The notes beneath the pieces are model-generated. The model searched no databases. It was not told the origin of the DNA and saw only the letters and a program-made list of their open reading frames with translations. From Frigidibacter sp. ROC022 (GTDB taxonomy: Bacteria; Pseudomonadota; Alphaproteobacteria; Rhodobacterales; Rhodobacteraceae), in contig NZ_JANQDU010000003.1 of NCBI RefSeq assembly GCF_024723735.1, positions 496,001 to 560,000 of the forward strand: a stretch of DNA of 64,000 nt, read 5' to 3'. How positions within the stretch are numbered: position 1 is the first letter of the stretch; every line of letters begins with the position of its first letter. Shown here in pieces: positions 46,649 to 54,964 of this stretch. Position numbers and translations under genes: made by a program.

Positions 46649-47980
46649 ATGGGACCGTTTCCGGGGATCGCCGATCTGGGTGCGCGTTATCGCGATGGGT
46701 CGCTGACGCCCTCGGAAGCGGTCGAAGAAGCGCTGGCGCGGATCGAGGCGCTGGAGCCGTCGCTGAACGCCTTTGCCCTGCCGATGGCCGAGGCGGCACG
46801 GGCCGAGGCGGCGCGGCGCGATGCCGAACTGCGCGCGGGGCGCGACCTTGGACCGCTGCACGGCATTCCGGTGGTGATCAAGGACCTGATCGAGGTCGAG
46901 GGCGTGCCGACGGGCTATGGCTCCAAGGTCAGGCCGCCGCAGGTTGCCCCCCGAGACGCCGAGCTCGTCGCCCGGCTGCGGGCGGCTGGCGCGGTGATCC
47001 TGGGCAAGACGAACCTGCTGGAATACGCCTATGGGATCGCGCATCCCGAGATCGGCCAGACCAACAACCCGCATGATCCGACCCGGACGGCGGGCGGTTC
47101 CAGCGGCGGTTCGGCGGCGGCGGTGGCTTCGGGGATCGCGGCTCTGGGGATCGGCACCGACACCGGCGGTTCGATCCGTATCCCTGCGGCCTATTGCGGG
47201 GTGGTCGGGGTGAAGCCCAGCTTTGGGCTGGTACCGCTGGACGGGGTGTTTCCGCTATCCTGGTCTCTCGACCATGCCGGGCCGCTGGTGCGGAGCGTGG
47301 CCGACGCGGCCATTGCGCTGGAATGCCTGGCGGACAGGCCGATGCGGCTGGCCTCCCTGCGGCTGTCCGATCTGCGGATCGGGGTGCTGCGCCGCCATGT
47401 CTCGGGCACCGAAATCGGCCGCCCCGTGACCGAACGGTTCTCGCAGGTGGTCGCGCAACTGCGCGGCGCGGGGGCGCGGGTGGACGAGATCGACGTCGAG
47501 GGGCTGGACCGGGCCAACGAGACTCTGGTGACGATCCTGCTGCCCGAGGCTTCGGTGATCCACGAAGAGCTGATCGCCCTGAACCCCGATGGCTATGCCC
47601 CCAAGACCCGCGCCCAGATCCTGGCCGGCCGGGAGGTGCCCGCGACCGCCTGTGTGGCTGCGCGGCGGTTTCAGGACGAACTGCGCGACAGGGTCGAGGC
47701 CGCTTTTGAGACGGTCGATGTGATGATCTCGCCTTCGGTCCCCTTCGTGGCGCCCGAGGAAGACCCGGAGATCGCCGATGGCGAGGACAGCGAAATGCTG
47801 GCCAGCGGCTTTGCCAATCTGACCGGGCATCCCTCGTTGAGCCTGCCTTGCGGCATGGCCGATGGTCTGCCGGTCGGTATGCAGCTGACCGGTCGGCTGG
47901 GCGGCGATGCCCGGCTGCTGTCGGCGGCGGCGGCAATCGAGGCGGAACTGGGCAGGGACATGGGCGCAAAGGCCGGCTAG
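46649..47980 (+). CDS. Amidase signature family hydrolase
   Basis: A 443-residue amidase with the Lys-Ser-Ser triad: Lys78 (VVIKDL), Ser152 in the signature GGSSGGSAAAVASG, and Ser175 in TDTGGSIRIP. The length suits general amidases rather than GatA. It hydrolyses an amide, substrate unknown; biuret, allophanate or acyl-amide hydrolases and pantothenase belong to related groups. The start at 46649 follows the M20 stop directly. It is the last gene of the GntR-led operon and converges with an M24 peptidase gene 10 bp away. Confidence 0.9.
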   Translation: MGPFPGIADLGARYRDGSLTPSEAVEEALARIEALEPSLNAFALPMAEAARAEAARRDAELRAGRDLGPLHGIPVVIKDLIEVEGVPTGYGSKVRPPQVAPRDAELVARLRAAGAVILGKTNLLEYAYGIAHPEIGQTNNPHDPTRTAGGSSGGSAAAVASGIAALGIGTDTGGSIRIPAAYCGVVGVKPSFGLVPLDGVFPLSWSLDHAGPLVRSVADAAIALECLADRPMRLASLRLSDLRIGVLRRHVSGTEIGRPVTERFSQVVAQLRGAGARVDEIDVEGLDRANETLVTILLPEASVIHEELIALNPDGYAPKTRAQILAGREVPATACVAARRFQDELRDRVEAAFETVDVMISPSVPFVAPEEDPEIADGEDSEMLASGFANLTGHPSLSLPCGMADGLPVGMQLTGRLGGDARLLSAAAAIEAELGRDMGAKAG

Positions 47981-47990
47981 GCCGCGGCGG

Positions 47991-49148
47991 TCAGGCCAGT
48001 TCCGGCATCGCGGCGGCATAGGGGGACGAGAGCCATTCGGCGCCGGTCTCGCGGATCACGATGTCTTCCTCATGCACCAGGATGCGCCCGGCGCCGAGGT
48101 CGATCACCGGCTCCAGGGTCAGGACCATGCCCGGTTCCAGCGGGGTGCGGTCCGAAGGGAGCAGCGAGGGCGGTTCGGTCAGTTGCAGGCCCAGCCCGTG
48201 GCCCAGACGGCCGGCCTGCTTGATGCTGCGGCCGCCGGTCAGCACCCTGTCCATCGCGGTGAAGAGATCGGCTGCGGTGGCGCCCGGTCGGGCGCGGTCG
48301 AACCCGGCCGCCGTGGCCTCGATCAGCCGGGCATGGGCGCCGCGCAGCGCGGGTCCGGCAGGGCCGAGCGAGACATTGCGGTTGAAGTCGCAGAAATAGC
48401 CCTCCCGGACCAGCCCGGTGTCGAGCATCAGCACGTCACCTGCCGCCAGCGGCCTCTCGGTCGCGGGGGAGATCACGTCGGCATAGCCGTCCGGCCCCGC
48501 GGCCCCGGCCAGATAGGGCACCCAGTCCGCGCCCTCGTCGAGGCAGAGCATCTGGAAGCGGCGGAACACATCGGACAGCGGAGCCCCGGGCCGGGCGATT
48601 TCGGGCAGCCGGGCAAAGGTGCGGTCGGCCACGGAGCAGGCCGCTGCGATCCTGGCGATTTCCGCTGCGGACTTGATCATCCGCAGCCGGCGCATCACCC
48701 CGCCGCCGCCGATGAACCTGTGCCGGGGCAGACGCTCGCGCAGCCTTTGCCAATCCCGCAAGGGCATATGCAGCCGGGTTTCCGGCCCGCCGGGAACCCC
48801 GATGGCCCCGCCACCCGGCACCAGCTCGGCCAGTGTATCGGCCAGCAGCGAAACCCCGTCATCCTCGGGGTCGGGCGCGTTCCAGGTCCGGATGTCGCGA
48901 AGCCAGCTCTGCCGCATTAGCGCCGCCCCGATACGCGGGATGACCGCGACCGGCAGACCAGAGGCGGGCAGGACTAGGTACCAGGGTCGGGTCGGGCTTT
49001 CCCAGAACCGGGTCAGGAAGCCGCTGAGGTATTGGATATCGGCGGCGGTGGTCAGCAGCAGCGCATCGAGTCCCGCCGCCTGCATCGCGCCCTGTGCCCT
49101 GGCGGTCCGGCTGCGATAGTCCGCCTCCGGGAAACCGCGCCCGGTCAC
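47991..49148 (-). CDS. M24 family peptidase / creatinase-like
   Basis: A 385-residue two-domain protein: creatinase-type N-terminal domain (1-155) and pita-bread domain. Metal ligands: Asp in LMLDTGLVREG, Asp in FCDFNRNVSLG, His in LGHGLGLQL, Glu in LTLEPVIDL and Glu in VHEEDIVI, so an active metallo-aminopeptidase is expected rather than metal-free creatinase. Similar proteins pair with ectoine or amino-acid-derivative degradation. Its ATG overlaps the stop of the ammonia-lyase-like gene by 4 bp. It is the second M24 protein in this window. Confidence 0.9.
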   Translation of the reverse strand: MTGRGFPEADYRSRTARAQGAMQAAGLDALLLTTAADIQYLSGFLTRFWESPTRPWYLVLPASGLPVAVIPRIGAALMRQSWLRDIRTWNAPDPEDDGVSLLADTLAELVPGGGAIGVPGGPETRLHMPLRDWQRLRERLPRHRFIGGGGVMRRLRMIKSAAEIARIAAACSVADRTFARLPEIARPGAPLSDVFRRFQMLCLDEGADWVPYLAGAAGPDGYADVISPATERPLAAGDVLMLDTGLVREGYFCDFNRNVSLGPAGPALRGAHARLIEATAAGFDRARPGATAADLFTAMDRVLTGGRSIKQAGRLGHGLGLQLTEPPSLLPSDRTPLEPGMVLTLEPVIDLGAGRILVHEEDIVIRETGAEWLSSPYAAAMPELA

Positions 49149-50194
49149 GGGGTCGGCGCTTCGGTCAGGATCGCCAGCACCCGGGACCGGGCGTCGAGTT
49201 CCAGCGCCGCCCGTTCTTCCGGCCCGGCGGCCAGCAAGGCCGCGATCCCGGCAGCACCGGATGGTGTCGAGGCCAGCCCGTTGGCTTCGGCGCGGCGGGT
49301 GCCGTGCGCGGCCTCATCCTCGGTGATCGTCACGAAGGCGTCGGCGTCGCGGGCCAGCCCCTTGAGGGCGATCAGCGAAGGCTCCTTGCAGTCGAGACGG
49401 CCCATGATCGAGACCGGGCCGGGGGCGGTCACCGGCCCCGCGGCGCGGATCGAGGCCTGCAATGCCGGTGCGGCCGCCGGCTCGACCACGACGATCCGGG
49501 GTCCGTCGCCCCAGACCGCCCGCATAAAGGCCGCCGCCGCACCCGCCAGCCCGCCGACCCCGGCCTGAACGACGACATGGGTCGGCGGCGGACCGATCTG
49601 CGCGGCGAGTTCGGCGAAGAGGATCAGATAACCTTCCATCAGCACGAGAGGGCGGCTGGTGTAGCCGGGCCAGGAACTGTCCGAGAGCAGTTCCAGCCCC
49701 TCGGTCCGGGCTGCCTGCAGGGCGGCCTGCATCGAGTCCTCATAGCTGGCTCCGGCACGGCGAACCTCGGCTCCAGCGTCCTGCAGCCGGGCGGCAAAGC
49801 TCTCGGGCACGGTTTCGGCAAGGTAGATACGGGCGCGGGCGCCAAAGGCCGCGGCCCCGGCTGCGACCGACAGGCCGTGATTGCCGGCGCTGGCGGTGAC
49901 ATAGGTGCTTCCGCGCGCCCGGCCTTCGGCGGCATCGCGGGCGATGACATGCGCGGCGCCGAGCGCCTTGAAACTGCCCAGCCCCATCCGGCCCCGCTCA
50001 TCCTTCACGAGCAGGGTGCCGATCCCGGCCTCGGTCGCCAGACCCGGCGCCCCGGTCAGCGGCGTCTCGGCAGCCTTCGGGCATTGCGCATAAAGTGCCC
50101 TTGCCGCCGAAGGATCGGCCAGGGGCCAGGGCACCTCTGCCAGATCGGGATGGGACAGGCCGCGTCCGCGGCAGGGGTTCGACAGGTATTCCAT
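49145..50194 (-). CDS. PLP-dependent diaminopropionate ammonia-lyase-like enzyme
   Basis: A 349-residue fold-type II PLP enzyme. The PLP-binding Lys is in GRMGLGSFKALGAAHV (near residue 72), the Asn-binding loop is TASAGNHGLSVAAG, and the phosphate loop VQAGVGGLAGAA. The GxGxFKALG form is closest to diaminopropionate ammonia-lyase, though this protein is about 50 residues shorter than the E. coli enzyme; threonine/serine dehydratase is the alternative. Coupled by 4 bp to the M24 peptidase, so it probably acts on an amino acid freed by it. Confidence 0.83.
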   Translation of the reverse strand: MEYLSNPCRGRGLSHPDLAEVPWPLADPSAARALYAQCPKAAETPLTGAPGLATEAGIGTLLVKDERGRMGLGSFKALGAAHVIARDAAEGRARGSTYVTASAGNHGLSVAAGAAAFGARARIYLAETVPESFAARLQDAGAEVRRAGASYEDSMQAALQAARTEGLELLSDSSWPGYTSRPLVLMEGYLILFAELAAQIGPPPTHVVVQAGVGGLAGAAAAFMRAVWGDGPRIVVVEPAAAPALQASIRAAGPVTAPGPVSIMGRLDCKEPSLIALKGLARDADAFVTITEDEAAHGTRRAEANGLASTPSGAAGIAALLAAGPEERAALELDARSRVLAILTEAPTP

Positions 50195-50288
50195 GGCCCG
50201 AGTGCGGCATGGTTCGCGGTGGCTGTCAATGTTTCGGCAGCGGGGAAGGGGAGGTCCGTCGCCTGCTGTGGCTGTCCCGGGGCGGCGG

Positions 50289-50780
50289 CTAGGATCGCGC
50301 CAGCAGGGCGGCGTGGGTATTGGCGGCAAAGCCCGCGACCGCGACGCTCAGCCCGGCCGGCCAGGCGATGGCGCCATACACCGGATTGCCCAGGGCCCGA
50401 CCCGCGTCGAGAAGAAGCTGCGGCGTGCCCATGAAGGAAAGCAGGATGCACCCCGTGGTGGACAGCGCCAGCAGTATCGTGAAGGCCGCCGCCGCGCGAT
50501 CGGGATCGCAGGGCGCCATCAATCGGAAACCGGCTCGCAATGCGGCGGCGGTCTCTTCGACGCAGCGATTGGGAATCAGGGCCAGCAGAAGAGCGGCGAG
50601 AATATCAATGCAGCAAAGAGTTAAGGGGGCGCTGATCGTGTGAGTCCCCGCATGGTCCAGGAACCTTGCCGGGGTGAATTGGATTCCACCATAACGTGCA
50701 ATGAGTGCTATGTTATATACCGTAACGCCGAGCGCCTGAACTCCCCCGATGATTATTCCGGCTCGAAGAAAACGAAACAA
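50289..50780 (-). CDS. Hypothetical four-helix membrane protein
   Basis: I do not recognise this 163-residue protein. It has about four hydrophobic helices (residues 5-27, 50-68, 96-118, 134-157) separated by short polar loops, one with an Asp/Pro-Cys segment (APCDPDRA). It starts 9 bp after the stop of the HyfI-like gene on the same strand, so it is likely the last gene of the Ehr operon and may be an accessory membrane subunit. The DNA around its start is visibly richer in A and T than the neighbourhood. Confidence 0.6.
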   Translation of the reverse strand: MFRFLRAGIIIGGVQALGVTVYNIALIARYGGIQFTPARFLDHAGTHTISAPLTLCCIDILAALLLALIPNRCVEETAAALRAGFRLMAPCDPDRAAAAFTILLALSTTGCILLSFMGTPQLLLDAGRALGNPVYGAIAWPAGLSVAVAGFAANTHAALLARS

Positions 50781-50789
50781 TGGGCGCCT

Positions 50790-51311
50790 CTATGCCACTT
50801 CGCCGTCCATCGCCGATTGATGCACGAGCGCCTGAAGCCCCTGAAGCAGCTGAATCGGGTTCGGCGGGCAACCGGAAATATGCAGATCGACCTTCAGAAC
50901 CGCCTCGACACCACCAGCGACGGCATAGCTGCCGGCAAAGCATCCGCCGTCGCGGGCGCAGTCACCGATCGCGACGACCCATTTCGGCTCGGGCATTGCG
51001 TCATGGGTGCGTTTCAGGGCTTCGACCATGTTCCGTGTCACGGGCCCCGAGACCATCAGCACATCGGCATGGCGCGGCGAGGCGACAAAGTGCAGGCCAA
51101 AGCGTTCAAGATCGTAATACGGATTGGAAAGCGCATTCACTTCCATTTCGCAGCCATTGCAGGACCCTGCGTCGACCATCCGGATCGACAGGCTGCGGCC
51201 CAGGTGGCGATAAAGCGTGTCCTCGAACAGCTTTCCCAATTGCGCGATGTCTTCGTCGGCCACCTTTGGTGCCGATTCCGTCAGGGGCCGTCGCAGCAGC
51301 CCTTCCAGCAA
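50790..51311 (-). CDS. hyfI: Hydrogenase-4 component I / NuoB-like iron-sulfur subunit (Ehr complex)
   Basis: A 173-residue small subunit of a complex I-like membrane enzyme. The proximal 4Fe-4S cluster ligands are kept: Cys51 and Cys54 (GSCNGCE), Cys118 (IGDCAR) and Cys148 (SGCPPNP), the pattern of group 4 hydrogenase small subunits (HycG/HyfI) rather than the CC pair of NuoB. It would sit against the large subunit and pass electrons to its active site. It starts 21 bp after the large-subunit stop. Gene symbol by homology; the complex lacks a NiFe centre. Confidence 0.9.
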   Translation of the reverse strand: MLEGLLRRPLTESAPKVADEDIAQLGKLFEDTLYRHLGRSLSIRMVDAGSCNGCEMEVNALSNPYYDLERFGLHFVASPRHADVLMVSGPVTRNMVEALKRTHDAMPEPKWVVAIGDCARDGGCFAGSYAVAGGVEAVLKVDLHISGCPPNPIQLLQGLQALVHQSAMDGEVA

Positions 51312-51332
51312 GAAATTCCGAATGGCGACCCC

Positions 51333-52844
51333 CTAACGATCCTGTCCTGAATAGGAACAATTAAACGATTTGTTGCACAGTGGGAAGTCCGCAATGATAT
51401 TTCCCTCAATTGCGGCTTCCAGGAGTGGCCATTGGAACCAGGACGGATCGCGCATGTGGCAGTTCGCCAATCGGCCTTTTGCATCCAGAGACACAAAGAT
51501 CAGAATGTCGCCCCGGAATCCTTCCACCAGTCCCAGACCTTCGCGCGGTTCCCCGGCGACGGGCAGTTCGGCCAGCAGGTCGCCTTCGGGCAGCTGGCGC
51601 AGGATCTGGGTGATCAGCGACAGGCTCTGTTCGACCTCGGCCATCCGGATCAGGATGCGGGCGTTCACGTCGCCCTCGGCGTGGCAGGGGACCTCGAACC
51701 TCAGCTGGTCATAGGGCGCATAGGGCAGGTCGCGCCGGGCGTCGAAATCGCGGCCCGAGGCGCGCCCGACAAAGCCGCCGGCACCGAACCTTGCGGCCAG
51801 GGCCGGGGTCACGATGCCGGTGCCGGTGGTGCGGTCCAATAGCGATGCGGTCTGGTCGTAGAGCGCGACCAGCGACGGGAAGGTGCCGCGGATATCCGCG
51901 ACGAGGTCGAGAAGCATCTGCCTGCCGGTGCCGTCCAGATCGCGGGCGACTCCGCCCGGGGTCACGCAGTCGCGCATCATCCGGTGGCCGAAGCTGCCGT
52001 CGCAGGCCCGCAGCACCCGTTCGCGCAGCACCGAGCATTGCGCCAGCATCATCGCGAAGGCGGCGTCGTTGCAGATCGCCCCGATGTCGCCGAGGTGGTT
52101 GGCCAGCCGTTCCAGTTCGGCCATCAGCGCCCGCAGCCAGAGCGCCCGGACCGGCACCGTCGCGCCGAGGGCCGCCTCGACCGCCTGCGCGAAGGCCCAG
52201 GCATAGGCGACGGTGCTGTCGCCCGAGGTGCGTCCGGCCAGTTTCGCGCCGCGTTCGACGGGGGCGTTGGTCATCAGGCTGTCGGTCCCCTTGTGGGTAT
52301 AGCCGAAGCGCTGTTCCAACCGGACCACGGTCTCGCCCTGCACGGTAAAGCGGAAATGTCCCGGTTCGATCACCCCGGCATGGACCGGGCCGACCGCCAC
52401 CTGATGCAGGCTTTCGCCCTCGACCGGCAGGAAGTCGTAGCTGGCCGTTTCGCCCGCCTTCTCGGCCTTGCCCAGCGGATGGGAGACCTCCCACGCTCCG
52501 TGATCCAGCCAGGGCCGGGCGTCGGTCGCGCCCTCGGGGACATGGCCGTAGAGGTCCTGCACGCTGCGCTCCAGCCTCTGTGCCGGGGCATGCAGGGCGC
52601 CCACCGAGGGAAAGGCCCCGCGCCGCGCGTTGGTGCGCAGCACGCCGACCTTGCCGGTGGTGGAATTGAACAACGCCATGCGGACGCTGCCGCGATCGGC
52701 CCAGAGGCCGAGCAGGGTCAGCTGGCCGCGCGCCAGGTCCCCCGCTGCCTGCTGCCAGAGCTTCGGCGAAACGGGGCTGACGGGCATCGGCCCGCTGCGG
52801 AACTCTTCAGCACCGACGCTGACCATTTCGAGGATGTCCGGCAT
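51333..52844 (-). CDS. hyfG: Hydrogenase-4 large-subunit homologue (NuoCD-like) without NiFe ligands (Ehr complex)
   Basis: A 503-residue protein: NuoC-like domain (about 1-140) fused to a NuoD/HycE-like domain (145-503), with GHFRFTVQGETVV, YTHKGTDSLM and the motif ELERLANHL. At the place of the first NiFe cysteine pair of HycE (RVCGIC) it reads RTSGDS (Ser207-Ser210), and at the C-terminus, in place of DPCxxC, it reads SFNCSYSGQDR. Both pairs are thus lost, so H2 chemistry is not expected; a quinone-like or unknown substrate is possible. The C-terminal tail processed by hydrogenase proteases is also absent. Ten bp gap to the HyfF-like gene. Confidence 0.9.
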   Translation of the reverse strand: MPDILEMVSVGAEEFRSGPMPVSPVSPKLWQQAAGDLARGQLTLLGLWADRGSVRMALFNSTTGKVGVLRTNARRGAFPSVGALHAPAQRLERSVQDLYGHVPEGATDARPWLDHGAWEVSHPLGKAEKAGETASYDFLPVEGESLHQVAVGPVHAGVIEPGHFRFTVQGETVVRLEQRFGYTHKGTDSLMTNAPVERGAKLAGRTSGDSTVAYAWAFAQAVEAALGATVPVRALWLRALMAELERLANHLGDIGAICNDAAFAMMLAQCSVLRERVLRACDGSFGHRMMRDCVTPGGVARDLDGTGRQMLLDLVADIRGTFPSLVALYDQTASLLDRTTGTGIVTPALAARFGAGGFVGRASGRDFDARRDLPYAPYDQLRFEVPCHAEGDVNARILIRMAEVEQSLSLITQILRQLPEGDLLAELPVAGEPREGLGLVEGFRGDILIFVSLDAKGRLANCHMRDPSWFQWPLLEAAIEGNIIADFPLCNKSFNCSYSGQDR

Positions 52845-52853
52845 TCTGCCCCC

Positions 52854-54302
52854 TTACCCCAGCAGCCTGGCGACGGCCTGGAACCAGGCGACCATGGCCC
52901 CAGGCAGATAGATGCCCGCCATCAGGACCAGACCCATATGCGCGAAGAGCGGCACATAGGAGGCTTCCGACGGCTTCAGTTCCCCGGTGGGTTCGCCGAA
53001 GATGAACCCGGTCAGCCGCAGCAGCAGGGCGCCGAAGGCCAGAAGGATGCCAAGGACCAGCAGCAGGGCCAGCACCGGTTCGCGGCTGAAGGTCGAAGTG
53101 ACCACCAGGAATTCGCTCATGAAGACGCCGAAGGGCGGCAGCCCGGCAATGGCCAGCACGCCGGCGGCCAGCCCCCAGCCCAGCAGCGGATGGCTCTGCG
53201 TCAGGCCGCGGATTTCGGCGATCTTCTGGGTGCCCTTGATCTGCGCGACATGGCCGACCGAGAAGAAGATCGCCGATTTGGTCAGGCTGTGCATGACCAT
53301 GTGCAGCAGGCCGGCGAAATTGGCCAGCGGGCCGCCCATGCCGAAGGCAAAGACGATGATCCCCATGTGCTCGATCGAGGAATAGGCGAAGAGCCGTTTG
53401 ATGTCGCGCCGGCGATAGAGCATCAGCGCGGCGAAGATCAGCGAGACCAGCCCCATGGTGATCATCAGCGGGCCGGGGTCCAGCGCCATGTCGTTGGCCG
53501 CCATGATCATCTTGAAGCGCAGCACCGCATAGAGCGCCACGTTCAGCAGCAGGCCCGACAGCACCGCCGAGATCGGCGTCGGGCCTTCGGCATGGGCATC
53601 GGGCAGCCAGGCATGCAGCGGAGCCAGGCCGACCTTCGTGCCGTAGCCCAGCAGCAGGAACACGAAGGCCAGGTTCAGCAGCGCCGGGTCGATGTCATTG
53701 GCGTGCAGCAGCAGGTTGGTCCAGATCATCGCCGGCTGACCCTCGCCCAGTACCGGCTGCGCGGCGAGATAGACCAGGATGGTCCCGAACAGGGCCAGCG
53801 CGATGCCGACGCTGCCGAGGATGAAGTATTTCCACGCCGCCTCCAGCGCCTCGTGGGTGCGGTAGATCCCGACCATCAGGACGGTGGACAGGGTGGCGAT
53901 CTCGACCGCGACCCACATCAGCCCGATGTTGTTGCTGAGCAGCGCCAGGTTCATCCCGAACATCATCACCTGATACATCGCGTGGTAGAACCGCAGATAG
54001 GCCGGGGTCAGGCGGCCGATCTCGAGCTCATGCGCGATGTAGCTGGCCGAGAATGTCGCCGCGGTGAAGCCGACGAAGGTGTTGAGCACGATGAAGACGA
54101 TGTTCAGCTCGTCGACCAGGAAATAGGTGCCGGGGGCCGGGCGTTCGACGAAGAACAGCGCGAAGGCGGCCAGGAAGGTGATCAGGCAGGCGAGGATGTT
54201 GATCCGCGACGACAGCCGGTAGCCCGGCAGCACCGCCAGCAGCGCCGCCGAGGCCAGAGGCAGGCCCAGGATGATGTGAACGGGATCGGAAAGAAACGCC
54301 AT
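52854..54302 (-). CDS. hyfF: Hydrogenase-4 component F / antiporter-like subunit
   Basis: A 482-residue Mrp-antiporter/NuoN-like proton-pumping membrane subunit with about 14 helices. The key charges are retained: Glu134 in the helix WVAVEIATL and Lys223 in GYGTKVGLAPLHAWLPDAH, followed by the discontinuous-helix region around PISAVLSGLLLN. Its ATG shares bases with the stop of the HyfE-like gene (TAATG), and the HyfG-like gene follows 9 bp later. It is the second of two antiporter-type subunits in the complex; a HyfD-like third one is missing. Confidence 0.92.
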   Translation of the reverse strand: MAFLSDPVHIILGLPLASAALLAVLPGYRLSSRINILACLITFLAAFALFFVERPAPGTYFLVDELNIVFIVLNTFVGFTAATFSASYIAHELEIGRLTPAYLRFYHAMYQVMMFGMNLALLSNNIGLMWVAVEIATLSTVLMVGIYRTHEALEAAWKYFILGSVGIALALFGTILVYLAAQPVLGEGQPAMIWTNLLLHANDIDPALLNLAFVFLLLGYGTKVGLAPLHAWLPDAHAEGPTPISAVLSGLLLNVALYAVLRFKMIMAANDMALDPGPLMITMGLVSLIFAALMLYRRRDIKRLFAYSSIEHMGIIVFAFGMGGPLANFAGLLHMVMHSLTKSAIFFSVGHVAQIKGTQKIAEIRGLTQSHPLLGWGLAAGVLAIAGLPPFGVFMSEFLVVTSTFSREPVLALLLVLGILLAFGALLLRLTGFIFGEPTGELKPSEASYVPLFAHMGLVLMAGIYLPGAMVAWFQAVARLLG

Positions 54303-54964
54303 TACCTCTGATCTCCGCGATGCTGATCCATGACGCTGACATCGACCGAGTCGAACCGCTCTCGAATCCGGAACAGGAAGACGCCGATCACGATGAAGGC
54401 GACCATGACCGAGAAGGCGACGCTGATCTCGACCACCAGCGGCATTCCCTTGGCCCCGGCCGCGGCCAGGATCATGCCGTTTTCCAGCGACATGAAGCCG
54501 ACGATCTGGCTGACCGCGTTGCGCCGCGTCACCATCATCAGAAGCCCCAGCAACACGACCGACAGGGCAAAGGCCAGGTCCTCGCGGGCATAGGGGTCGG
54601 CGCCCTGGGTCACGTCCAGCATCAGCACGATGGACAGCGCCGACAGGCCGATTCCGGCCAGCATGGTTACGCCGATGCCGACGACGGTCTCGACCTCGCG
54701 GTGAATGCCCAGCTGCACCACGATCCGGCGCAGCGCCGAGGGGATGATGATCGCCTTGAAGATCAGCGCGATGGCGGCGGTGACATAGAGATGCGGGGCG
54801 CCCTGGATATAGGCCTGCCAGGCCACCGACAGCGACAGGACGACGGCATGGAGGGCGAAAATCCGCAGCAGCGAGAACATCCGGTCCTGGTAGATCATCA
54901 TGAAGCTGACCAGCAGCAGTCCGCCGGACAGCAGATGGGCGGTATCGAAGGCGATGCCGGGCAT
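54302..54964 (-). CDS. hyfE: Hydrogenase-4 component E (NuoK-like membrane subunit)
   Basis: A 220-residue membrane protein with about seven helices, near the 216 residues of E. coli HyfE, whose C-terminal half corresponds to NuoK. Notable is the buried acidic segment VGFMSLENGMILAA, matching the conserved Glu of the NuoK-like helix. The start is the ATG overlapping the HyfC-like stop by one base (TGATG). Its stop likewise shares a base with the next start. These couplings argue for equal production of the membrane arm parts. Confidence 0.9.
   Translation of the reverse strand: MPGIAFDTAHLLSGGLLLVSFMMIYQDRMFSLLRIFALHAVVLSLSVAWQAYIQGAPHLYVTAAIALIFKAIIIPSALRRIVVQLGIHREVETVVGIGVTMLAGIGLSALSIVLMLDVTQGADPYAREDLAFALSVVLLGLLMMVTRRNAVSQIVGFMSLENGMILAAAGAKGMPLVVEISVAFSVMVAFIVIGVFLFRIRERFDSVDVSVMDQHRGDQR

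Noticed and set aside
51333-52844. Annotation of the hyfG homologue as an active NiFe hydrogenase large subunit
   Set aside because: Both cysteine pairs that bind the NiFe centre are absent and no maturation protease or hyp genes are nearby.
51984-54311. Plus-strand open frame of about 775 codons over the Ehr genes
   Set aside because: Antisense to hyfG and hyfF homologues with exact family motifs; the predicted protein is Gln/His/Asp/Arg-rich with no domain.
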